Assembly: GCA_007120675.1 (NCBI GenBank) | Contig: SKNE01000030.1 | Location: 1-7,425 of the forward strand | Direction: 5' to 3' | Source of the DNA: Bacteroidales bacterium | GTDB taxonomy: Bacteria; Bacteroidota; Bacteroidia; Bacteroidales; UBA7960 | DNA length: 7,425 nt | Shown here: piece after piece, positions 1 to 5,620 of the stretch | Numbering within the stretch: position 1 is the stretch's first letter | Layout: each line of letters begins with the position of its first letter | The notes under the pieces: model-generated | What the model saw: only the letters and a program-made list of their open reading frames with translations | Databases searched by the model: none | Told to the model about the DNA's origin: nothing | Position numbers and translations under genes: made by a program

Positions 1-855
1 GTCTGTTTCGGCTGTTCCCACGAAAAGGGCGTTGCGGTCAATCTCATCATACAATAGCCCGGCCTTTTCCCTATTCATTTGCTCCATGACTTTCACACCA
101 CCCAGTTTCTTGAGCCACCTCAGCGTTTCCATGCAGGTGTAAATGGGCAAACAGGGGGGTGTATTGAACATAGACCCCTTGTCTATATGTGTCCGGTAGT
201 CAAGCATGGTGGGTATGTGGCGATCCACCTGGCCCAGGATGTCGTCGCGAATGATCACGAAAGTGGCCCCTGCAGGTCCGAGGTTCTTCTGGGCCCCCCC
301 ATATATGATGGCGTATTTCGACACATCCATGGGGCGGCTGAAGATGTCGGAACTCATGTCGGCCACCATGGGAACCGGACTATCATAGTCCACGTGGATC
401 TCGGTACCAAAAATGGTGTTGTTGGTGGTAATGTGAAAATAGTCCGCGTCTTCCGGTATGACAAAATCCTTTGGAATGAAGTTGAAGTTCTTGTCGGCAG
501 ATGAGGCCACCACGTCCACCTCTCCGAAGCCCCTGGCTTCCTTGATGGCTTTCTTGGCCCAGGTACCCGTCTCCAGGTAGGCTGCCTTGTTTTTCATCAG
601 GTTATAGGGTACCATGCAGAACTGCAAGCTGGCCCCACCGCCTAAGAAGAGCACATGATAATTGTCAGGAATCTCCAGGAGCTCCCTGAACAAGGCCACG
701 GTCTCGTCCATCACCGCCTGAAAATCCTTGCCGCGGTGGGAGATCTCCATGACAGACAAACCAATACCATTCAGATCGAGTACCGCCTTGGCCGTGTTCT
801 CGATGACTTCCCTGGCCAGAATTGAGGGTCCGGCGCTAAAATTATGTTTTTTCAT
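1..855 (-). CDS. serC: Phosphoserine aminotransferase SerC (3'-truncated by window edge)
   Basis: This pyridoxal-phosphate enzyme converts 3-phosphohydroxypyruvate and glutamate to phosphoserine and 2-oxoglutarate in cytoplasmic serine synthesis; in many bacteria it also serves pyridoxine synthesis. The 285 residues visible begin MKKHNFSAGPSIL, the standard SerC N-terminus, which fixes the start at 855. Further family signatures are LGGGASLQF (residues 71-79, cofactor phosphate region), ETGTWA (95-100), VADMSSD (164-170), and YGGAQKNLGPAG (185-196), where K190 is the expected PLP lysine, plus NTPP (231-234). The family is usually about 355-362 residues, so roughly 70-75 C-terminal residues lie outside the window. 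The gene is divergent from the acyl-CoA reductase gene. In other Bacteroidota serC is, from memory, often near serA and sometimes near an acyl-CoA reductase gene; serA would be expected beyond base 1 but cannot be seen. No frameshift is seen in the visible part. Confidence 0.97.
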   Translation of the reverse strand, partial: MKKHNFSAGPSILAREVIENTAKAVLDLNGIGLSVMEISHRGKDFQAVMDETVALFRELLEIPDNYHVLFLGGGASLQFCMVPYNLMKNKAAYLETGTWAKKAIKEARGFGEVDVVASSADKNFNFIPKDFVIPEDADYFHITTNNTIFGTEIHVDYDSPVPMVADMSSDIFSRPMDVSKYAIIYGGAQKNLGPAGATFVIIRDDILGQVDRHIPTMLDYRTHIDKGSMFNTPPCLPIYTCMETLRWLKKLGGVKVMEQMNREKAGLLYDEIDRNALFVGTAETD

Positions 856-914
856 GGGGTTGAGTTTTATGGTGAATAAAAGTATTTTGTTGTTGTATAT
901 CCGTGCAAATATGG

Positions 915-922
915 CAAAATTA
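915..922 (-). promoter_or_regulatory. Candidate Bacteroidota -7 element for serC
   Basis: On the minus strand this reads TAATTTTG, a full match to the Bacteroidota consensus TAnnTTTG. A TTTG (plus-strand CAAA at 947-950) lies 24 bases upstream, somewhat farther than the usual spacing of about 19-21, so the -33 partner is uncertain. Transcription would start about 50 bases before the serC ATG. The match is in the most AT-rich stretch of the window, where chance matches are more likely. Confidence 0.45.
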
Positions 923-1104
923 AACCATTAACGAAAGAAAAGTCGCCAAATTATTCTGAAGCCATTCATTATCAGCTTACTCTATATTACTTTCCCACAG
1001 CCTTTTGTCACGGCCTGCCTCAACAAGGCCCGGTCCGTGGATGGCGGGAGAACTTCCGCACCCCTGCTTGTGCATGGTGGCATGGACACCACACCGGGAT
1101 ATTG

Positions 1105-1112
1105 TATCTTTA
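1105..1112 (+). promoter_or_regulatory. Candidate Bacteroidota -7 element for the acyl-CoA reductase gene
   Basis: TATCTTTA followed by C matches TAnnTTTG in all fixed positions except the last. It predicts a start near 1118 and a leader of about 45 nt before the ATG at 1164. This supports choosing 1164 or 1185 as the translation start over the upstream TTG at 1005. No convincing TTTG -33 box is seen at the right distance. The same octamer precedes the Usp gene. Confidence 0.4.
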
Positions 1113-1163
1113 CATCACCTTTGCCTGCGACCGCCATCAGCAAACCAGGCGGATCAAAACAAA

Positions 1164-2258
1164 ATGTCCGGAGAACCAGCTGCAATGATAAAAAGTCCCG
1201 CCTATTACACAGACCTGTTTGCCACACTGGGCCAAATCATGGGCAAGGTGTCGCAAGCCCTGCTGCAACAATCCCCTGTGCCGGATGGGGGACACCAGCT
1301 CTACCGGGCAGCCCTGCAATCGGCAAACGACAACCCATGGTTCACAACACGCGAAACAGCCCGTGCCCTCCAAGCCCTGTCGGGCATGCTAACGTTCGGG
1401 GCCCTGCGCGACTGGATGCAATCCTATCCCAGGCTGTCGACCGGCAACCGGCAGGTTAAAAAGGTGGGGGTGATCATGGCCGGCAACATACCGCTGGTTG
1501 GATTCCACGATATGCTGTGTGTGATCACGGCAGGCCATCAACTCCTGCTGAAGCCCTCTTCCAACGATAAGCTGCTACCCCTGGCAGTGGCCAATACACT
1601 GGCTTTACTGGACAAAGGCTTAATGAACCGCATCCGGGTCACCGGCGAAATGAAGGATGAAGCCCAGGCCATGATTGCCACAGGAAGCGATAACACCGCA
1701 CGTTACTTTACCTATCACTACGGTCATTTGCCCCACATCATCAGGAAAAACCGCTACTCTGCCGCCATCCTCACCGGCAGGGAATCAGTCCGTGAGCTGG
1801 AGTCGCTTGGGGAAGATGTTTTTGCCTATTATGGCATGGGGTGCCGTAATGTATCCTACCTGTTTATACCGGGTGTTGAACACCTGGGGCACCTGACCAG
1901 GGCCTGGAAGGCGTATTCTTACGTATTGGAAAACAGGGCTTACACGAACAATTTGCGGCATGGCAGGGCACTGATGAAGGTCTGCGGTAAAGCCTATTCC
2001 GATGCAGGCTTTTGCCTGTTTGCGGAGAACAGGCAACCGGGGTCCTCCCCCGCCGTCCTTCACTACAGCACCTGGCAGGATGCCGGGGAGCTGTGGGACC
2101 AGGTCAGGGACCGCCGGCATCAGCTTCAATGCATTGTGACGGCAAGACCGGAGCAATGGCCTGACCCGGGTCTTTTGACGCCTGGCAGTACCCAGGAGCC
2201 TTCCCTGCCGGACTATGCCGACGGAACAGACACCATGGACTTCCTCCTTAGCCTCTGA
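1164..2258 (+). CDS. LuxC-family acyl-CoA reductase
   Basis: Members of this family (Pfam LuxC, acyl-CoA reductase) reduce a fatty acyl-CoA or acyl-enzyme thioester to an aldehyde with NADPH, using an aldehyde-dehydrogenase-like fold. The protein has 364 residues. The segment NPWFTTRETARALQAL (57-72) resembles the N-terminal region of Bacteroidota members. A106-GNIPLVGFHD and the LLLKPSSND stretch around K130 form the dinucleotide-binding part. GMGCRNVS contains C227, the expected catalytic cysteine that carries the acyl group. It ends DTMDFLLSL, as complete members do, so it is not truncated. Start 1164 is chosen because family similarity begins shortly after it and it lies downstream of the promoter-like site; ATG 1185 (MIKSPAYY) is a good alternative. 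No luxA, luxB, luxD or luxE is present, so bioluminescence is not implied; the aldehyde's use is unknown. It lies divergent from serC and has no signal peptide, so it should be cytoplasmic. Confidence 0.88.
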   Translation: MSGEPAAMIKSPAYYTDLFATLGQIMGKVSQALLQQSPVPDGGHQLYRAALQSANDNPWFTTRETARALQALSGMLTFGALRDWMQSYPRLSTGNRQVKKVGVIMAGNIPLVGFHDMLCVITAGHQLLLKPSSNDKLLPLAVANTLALLDKGLMNRIRVTGEMKDEAQAMIATGSDNTARYFTYHYGHLPHIIRKNRYSAAILTGRESVRELESLGEDVFAYYGMGCRNVSYLFIPGVEHLGHLTRAWKAYSYVLENRAYTNNLRHGRALMKVCGKAYSDAGFCLFAENRQPGSSPAVLHYSTWQDAGELWDQVRDRRHQLQCIVTARPEQWPDPGLLTPGSTQEPSLPDYADGTDTMDFLLSL

Positions 2259-2264
2259 GCCATT

Positions 2265-2300
2265 CCATGACGGCTCCGGGGGGAGCCATGGCCATTTTCT
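2265..2300 (+). terminator. Weak intrinsic-terminator-like hairpin after the acyl-CoA reductase gene
   Basis: A perfect GGCTCC (2272-2277) / GGAGCC (2282-2287) stem with a GGGG loop can be extended by CCAT (2265-2268) / ATGG (2288-2291) across a three-base bulge. It is followed by CCATTTTCT, a short interrupted T tract. It lies 6 bases after the TGA and directly before a promoter candidate, a sensible place for termination. The T run is poor, so termination may be partial. Confidence 0.5.
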
Positions 2301-2324
2301 AATGAATAAATTTCAGTAAATTTG
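2295..2324 (+). promoter_or_regulatory. Candidate promoter for the pcm/membrane-protein operon
   Basis: TAAATTTG at 2317-2324 is a full match to the Bacteroidota -7 consensus TAnnTTTG. TTTT at 2295-2298, 18 bases upstream, is an imperfect -33 box (consensus TTTG). The predicted transcription start is near 2330, just before the long inverted repeat at 2337-2388, so the transcript would carry that hairpin close to its 5' end and have a leader of about 120 nt before pcm. Confidence 0.5.
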
Positions 2325-2336
2325 TGAATCAAGCCC

Positions 2337-2388
2337 TTAAGCGGTGCTTCCATCCGAAGCGCCCATACCCCCGGGGAGCGCCGCTTAA
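2337..2388 (+). promoter_or_regulatory. Long hairpin in the 5' leader of the pcm operon
   Basis: Bases 2337-2351 (starting TTAAGCGG) can pair with 2374-2388 (ending CCGCTTAA) to make a continuous 15-bp stem around a 22-nt C-rich loop. The outer eight pairs are perfect. The two non-Watson-Crick positions (2345 with 2380, 2349 with 2376) are U-G wobbles in plus-strand RNA but would be A-C mismatches in minus-strand RNA, which suggests function as plus-strand RNA. GCTTC (2346-2350) could instead pair with GAAGC (2356-2360), giving an alternative fold. No T tract follows, so it is not an obvious terminator. It matches no riboswitch class I recognise; a REP-like repeat is another possibility. Confidence 0.5.
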
Positions 2389-2424
2389 CGCGCCCTGTGG
2401 CTCTGTGTCCGAGGGACCAGTTCA

Positions 2425-2454
2425 ATGAAAGAAAAACAAATAGTACACCCGTGA
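2425..2454 (+). CDS. Possible 9-codon upstream ORF (MKEKQIVHP) overlapping the pcm start
   Basis: An ATG at 2425 in an A-rich setting opens a nine-codon frame whose TGA (2452-2454) shares its last base with the pcm ATG, forming TGATG. That arrangement would allow translational coupling. The frame differs from that of pcm. Four of the nine residues are Lys, Glu or Gln; there is no run of a single amino acid as in classical attenuator peptides. A-rich pre-start sequence is common in this phylum, so the frame could arise by chance. Confidence 0.22.
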   Translation: MKEKQIVHP

Positions 2455-3146
2455 TGAAAACGCCACTTTTAATGCTGCTTATTTTTCTTGCCCTTCCCCT
2501 TGTGGCAAGCTCCGATGCCACTGAGCGGGACCGGCAAAGCATGGTGCGTACCCAGATCAGGGCCCGTGGCATCAGTGACAAGGCCACCCTGGAAGCGATG
2601 CGCAATGTGCCAAGGCACCTCTACGTGCCGGCTGCACAACGGCGGTTCGCCTACCAGGACAGGCCCCTGCCCATCGGCTACGGACAAACCATTTCTCAGC
2701 CCTATATCGTGGCATTCATGACCGAGATCATCGGTCCCGAGCCACAGCACAAGGTGCTGGAGATCGGAACCGGATCAGGCTACCAGGCAGCCGTGCTGGC
2801 AGAGATCATTGACCAGGTCTATACCATTGAGATCATCAGGCCACTGGGGGAGCAGGCAAGGCGAAAGCTGGAGGCACAATACGACAACGTGCATGTGAAG
2901 ATCGCCGACGGTTACTATGGCTGGGAGGAGCAGGCACCCTTTGACGCCATCGTGGTGACGGCCGCCGCCGAATACATCCCCCCACCCCTCGTGGAGCAGC
3001 TAAAGGAAGGGGGTCGAATGATCATCCCTGTAGGGTCCCCTTTCCAGATGCAGCACCTCATGCTGGTGGAGAAAAAAACAGGTGGAGAGATCACCACACG
3101 CAGCCTGATGCCGGTGCGCTTTGTCCCCTTCGAAAGAGCTGAATGA
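2454..3146 (+). CDS. pcm: Protein-L-isoaspartate O-methyltransferase with N-terminal signal peptide
   Basis: This enzyme (EC 2.1.1.77) transfers a methyl group from S-adenosylmethionine to isoaspartyl residues formed by protein ageing, starting their repair to aspartate. The protein has 230 residues. Residues 1-20 (MKTPLLMLLIFLALPLVASS) look like a Sec signal peptide: one Lys, a hydrophobic core and small residues before the probable cleavage site; there is no lipobox Cys. The core follows the family: RHLYVP (54-59), GQTISQPYIVA (77-87), SAM motif VLEIGTGSGYQ (101-111), acidic E126 after strand 2, ADG (151-153), FDAIVVTAAA (163-172), EGGRMIIPVG (185-194), and VRFVPFER (221-228) at the end. 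All key motifs are intact. ATG 2454 is chosen because it immediately precedes the signal peptide; an in-frame GTG lies at 2451, and upstream codons to 2397 look noncoding. Its TGA overlaps the ATG of the next gene. An exported location is inferred; the SAM source there is unexplained. Confidence 0.94.
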   Translation: MKTPLLMLLIFLALPLVASSDATERDRQSMVRTQIRARGISDKATLEAMRNVPRHLYVPAAQRRFAYQDRPLPIGYGQTISQPYIVAFMTEIIGPEPQHKVLEIGTGSGYQAAVLAEIIDQVYTIEIIRPLGEQARRKLEAQYDNVHVKIADGYYGWEEQAPFDAIVVTAAAEYIPPPLVEQLKEGGRMIIPVGSPFQMQHLMLVEKKTGGEITTRSLMPVRFVPFERAE

Positions 3147-5584
3147 ATATGTTGAGAGGCAAGCGTGAGGTAAACACCAGCCTGCTGGTCAGCCTGGCAC
3201 TGCATTCGGCCGCCATCATTGCCTTCCAGCTGGCATTGATGCAGCTGATATCCATTGTGCAGTGGCATCACTTTGCCTATATGATCATCTCCATCGCCAT
3301 GCTGGGCTTTGGCGCCAGCGGCACCCTCCTGGCACTGGCACGAAGCAGCCTGCTGAAAAGGGCACACTGGCTCGTGCCCCTGCTGATGAGTACAAGCGGA
3401 CTGTTCATGATCCTGGCCTTTCACATCACACGCCTGGAGGTCTTTCAGTTTGACGTCTACCTTCTCTTTGTCGAACGCTCGCAGTTCCCCATACTGCTGG
3501 CCAATTACCTGGTATTCTTTATCCCCTTCTTCACCGGTGCCTTATCCATTGGCATGCTTTTCATTGAGCATGCAAAGCACATCGGCACGTACTATTTCTC
3601 CAACCTGCTGGGCTCAGGTCTTGGTGGGTTGCTTGTGCTCTTGCTCCTGAACCTGGTATTTCCCCAGCAGTTGCCAGCCCTGATTGGTCTACTGTCAGTG
3701 ATTGCAGGCCTGGCAGCCATGGGCAGCAAGACCTTCCGGCTTTTGCACGTGGCCATCGCCACCGCAGCCCTGATCGCGGCGGGGCTTTTCCTGGTCCGGC
3801 CGGGACAAATCCCCATCTCACAATACAAAGGCCTGGCCCAGGCCCTGAACCTGCCAGAAGCAGAGATTGTCCACACACAACCGGGCATCCATGGAATGAC
3901 AGAGGTGGTGGCCTCCCCGGCACTGCGCTTTGCCCCGGCACTCAGCCTGTCATACACCGGGCCCTTACCGGTCAAGAAGAATATTTTTGTCAACGGCGAT
4001 TTCTACGGGGTGATCCCCAATTACCAGCGCGGACAGGATGAGCATATCCTGGACTACACCACACAAGCCCTTCCCTGGGCTGTAAGCAGTCCGGGCCGCA
4101 TCCTGCTGCTCAACGCGGGCGAAGGGGCTCCGCTGGCACATGTTTTCTCCCACAAGCCCCAGCACGTCGATGCCATCATTCCCAACAGGGACGTTGTGCG
4201 ACTGTTTCGGCATCAATTTGCTGCAGCAACGGACAGCCTGTTCTTCTATGAGCACCTGGACATTCACCGCCGGGAGGCGCGCAGCTTTCTGGCTTCAGCA
4301 AGGGACAAGCCATACGACCTGATCGTTCTACCGCAGCAAGACGCTTTTGGTGGGACAGCCGGAATCAACGCCTTGCAGGAAAACTATGGGATGACACTGG
4401 AGGCGTTCCGTCTCATGTGGGCCTCCCTCTCTGATGAAGGGATGATTTCAGCGTCCACCTGGATGGACTATCCCGCCAGGACATCGCTCAAACTGCTTGC
4501 CAGCCTCGTAGAAACAGCCAGGGAGGCCGGCATCGGCAGTCCGGGTGACCACATCGCAGCCATCCGGTCCTGGGGAACGATCAGCTTTGTCCTCAAAAAA
4601 ACACCCATCAGTCCCGGTGAAGCTGAGCGCATCAGGGCTTTCGCCGGGGAACGCTTTTTCGACATCGTCCTCATGCCAGGGATGAAAGACCATGAAAGGG
4701 AACAATACAATATGGTGGAAGACAAGATGTTCTTCGACTATGTTGACAGGATCCTTTCGGGAGATGACGCCTTTTTCCAGGACTACGGATTCATGGTCAG
4801 ACCAGCCACGGACAACAAACCCTATTTCTCCCAATTTCTCCAGCTGTCCAATATCGGTTACCTGTCAGAAATATTTGGCAGCGACCAGGTAGCCTTCCTT
4901 GAGCTGGGCTACCTCATTGTACTGGTCACATTGCTGCAAAGCCTTATCCTGGCCCTGCTCTTTATCATCATGCCACTGCTTCGACTGAGAAAAAGCCATC
5001 GGGGTAAAGGGGGGACCCTCTTGTACTTCGGGGCGCTGGGAATAGGTTATATGTTCGTGGAAATCATCCTGATTCAGCGCTTCGTTCTGTACTTTGGATT
5101 GCCCGTCTATGCGCTGTCTGCCGTCATCAGTACCATGCTCATCTTCAGCGGTGCCGGCAGCCTGCTTTCCGGCCGCCTCAGTGCCCTGCCCCGATCACCC
5201 GCCAGGGTGGGCCTGGCAATCACCGGCCTGCTGCTTGTGTACACCTTCCTGCTCACACCCATACTGCAGTGGACCATCGCTTCACCCCTGCTGGTAAAAA
5301 TAGTCCTGAGCCTGCTGCTCATCGGCATCCCCTCATTCTTCAAAGGGATGATGTTTCCGCTGGGGATCCGTTACCTGAGTGAGTACGACAAAAGTCAAAC
5401 ACCCTGGGCCTGGGGCATCAACGGGTCGGTATCGGTGATCAGTACATCGCTGGCAATGATCATTGCGGTTGAGGCAGGTTTTACCGCGGTGATGACCCTG
5501 GCTGTGTGCTTTTATGCCCTGGCAGCCACGGTATTCATGGGGCACAGGCTCTTCTTCCCAGTGCCTGCAAGCCCGGCAGGCTAG
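3143..5584 (+). CDS. Polytopic membrane protein with central spermidine-synthase-like domain (probably non-catalytic as aminopropyltransferase)
   Basis: The 813-residue protein has about seven membrane segments (near 13-37, 44-66, 76-95, 116-142, 150-173, 176-194, 199-218), a soluble domain (about 220-585), then about seven more (588-612, 624-646, 653-676, 688-706, 714-734, 757-777, 780-799). The soluble part resembles the Rossmann domain of spermidine synthases: glycine motif LLLNAGEGAPL (321-331), EARSFL (378-383), YDLIVL (391-396), ENYGMTLEAF (413-422), and DNKPYF (557-562). The following membrane part carries FVEIILIQRF (638-647), typical of proteins annotated 'fused MFS/spermidine synthase'. 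Two expected acidic residues are replaced: the ribose-binding residue by I346 (DAIIPNRDVV), and the first catalytic Asp after YDLIVL by P397; D400 remains. Cationic loops (70-75, 614-623, 677-688) place the N-terminus inside and the soluble domain outside. The start overlaps the pcm stop (ATGA); ATG 3149 is possible. Its true function is unknown. Confidence 0.82.
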   Translation: MNMLRGKREVNTSLLVSLALHSAAIIAFQLALMQLISIVQWHHFAYMIISIAMLGFGASGTLLALARSSLLKRAHWLVPLLMSTSGLFMILAFHITRLEVFQFDVYLLFVERSQFPILLANYLVFFIPFFTGALSIGMLFIEHAKHIGTYYFSNLLGSGLGGLLVLLLLNLVFPQQLPALIGLLSVIAGLAAMGSKTFRLLHVAIATAALIAAGLFLVRPGQIPISQYKGLAQALNLPEAEIVHTQPGIHGMTEVVASPALRFAPALSLSYTGPLPVKKNIFVNGDFYGVIPNYQRGQDEHILDYTTQALPWAVSSPGRILLLNAGEGAPLAHVFSHKPQHVDAIIPNRDVVRLFRHQFAAATDSLFFYEHLDIHRREARSFLASARDKPYDLIVLPQQDAFGGTAGINALQENYGMTLEAFRLMWASLSDEGMISASTWMDYPARTSLKLLASLVETAREAGIGSPGDHIAAIRSWGTISFVLKKTPISPGEAERIRAFAGERFFDIVLMPGMKDHEREQYNMVEDKMFFDYVDRILSGDDAFFQDYGFMVRPATDNKPYFSQFLQLSNIGYLSEIFGSDQVAFLELGYLIVLVTLLQSLILALLFIIMPLLRLRKSHRGKGGTLLYFGALGIGYMFVEIILIQRFVLYFGLPVYALSAVISTMLIFSGAGSLLSGRLSALPRSPARVGLAITGLLLVYTFLLTPILQWTIASPLLVKIVLSLLLIGIPSFFKGMMFPLGIRYLSEYDKSQTPWAWGINGSVSVISTSLAMIIAVEAGFTAVMTLAVCFYALAATVFMGHRLFFPVPASPAG
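5563..5581 (+). other. Hairpin at the 3' end of the membrane-protein gene
   Basis: GCCTGC (5563-5568) and GCAGGC (5576-5581) form a perfect 6-bp inverted repeat with a 7-nt loop, ending immediately before the TAG stop. No T tract follows (an A-rich stretch does), so it is not a standard terminator. It encodes part of the tail VPASPAG. It could moderate read-through or RNA decay between this gene and the RNA methyltransferase gene, or be chance. Confidence 0.3.
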
Positions 5585-5620
5585 CGGTAGGCAAAACTAA
5601 AAACATTTCACAGGCCGGAT

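Larger units (their letters stand above)
856..1163. other. Divergent intergenic region between serC and the acyl-CoA reductase gene
   Basis: This roughly 308-bp spacer has two parts. Bases 856-1000 are distinctly AT-rich and carry the minus-strand promoter candidate for serC. Bases 1000-1163 return to coding-like GC content and carry the plus-strand promoter candidate for the reductase. A short inverted repeat, GGCCT (1012-1016) with AGGCC (1026-1030), and a 4-bp one, GGTG with CACC, near 1077-1091 are the only secondary structures noted; both are weak. The reductase frame stays open back to a TTG at 1005, but the extra 53 residues have no family resemblance, so they are treated as noncoding. 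No small gene is recognised here. Confidence 0.6.

Noticed and set aside
79..504. Plus-strand open frame of 141 codons
   Set aside because: It is antisense to the clearly conserved serC and resembles no protein family.
1005..1163. In-frame N-terminal extension of the acyl-CoA reductase from a TTG start
   Set aside because: The 53 extra residues (many Pro, Arg and His) show no family resemblance, and a promoter-like element lies inside the stretch.
1164..2258. Part of a lux bioluminescence operon
   Set aside because: No luciferase, acyl-transferase or acyl-protein synthetase genes lie alongside; LuxC homologues are widespread in non-luminous bacteria.
2213..2605. Minus-strand open frame spanning the intergenic region before pcm
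   Set aside because: It overlaps two real genes, covers the promoter and hairpin region, and shows no family features.
2915..3424. Minus-strand open frame of 169 codons across the pcm/membrane-protein junction
   Set aside because: Antisense to two recognisable genes; composition rich in Gln, His and Cys as expected of shadow frames in GC-rich DNA.
3143..5584. Calling the membrane protein a spermidine synthase (speE)
   Set aside because: Two key acidic residues appear replaced, and the fold is embedded between fourteen membrane segments; only a family-level resemblance is supportable.
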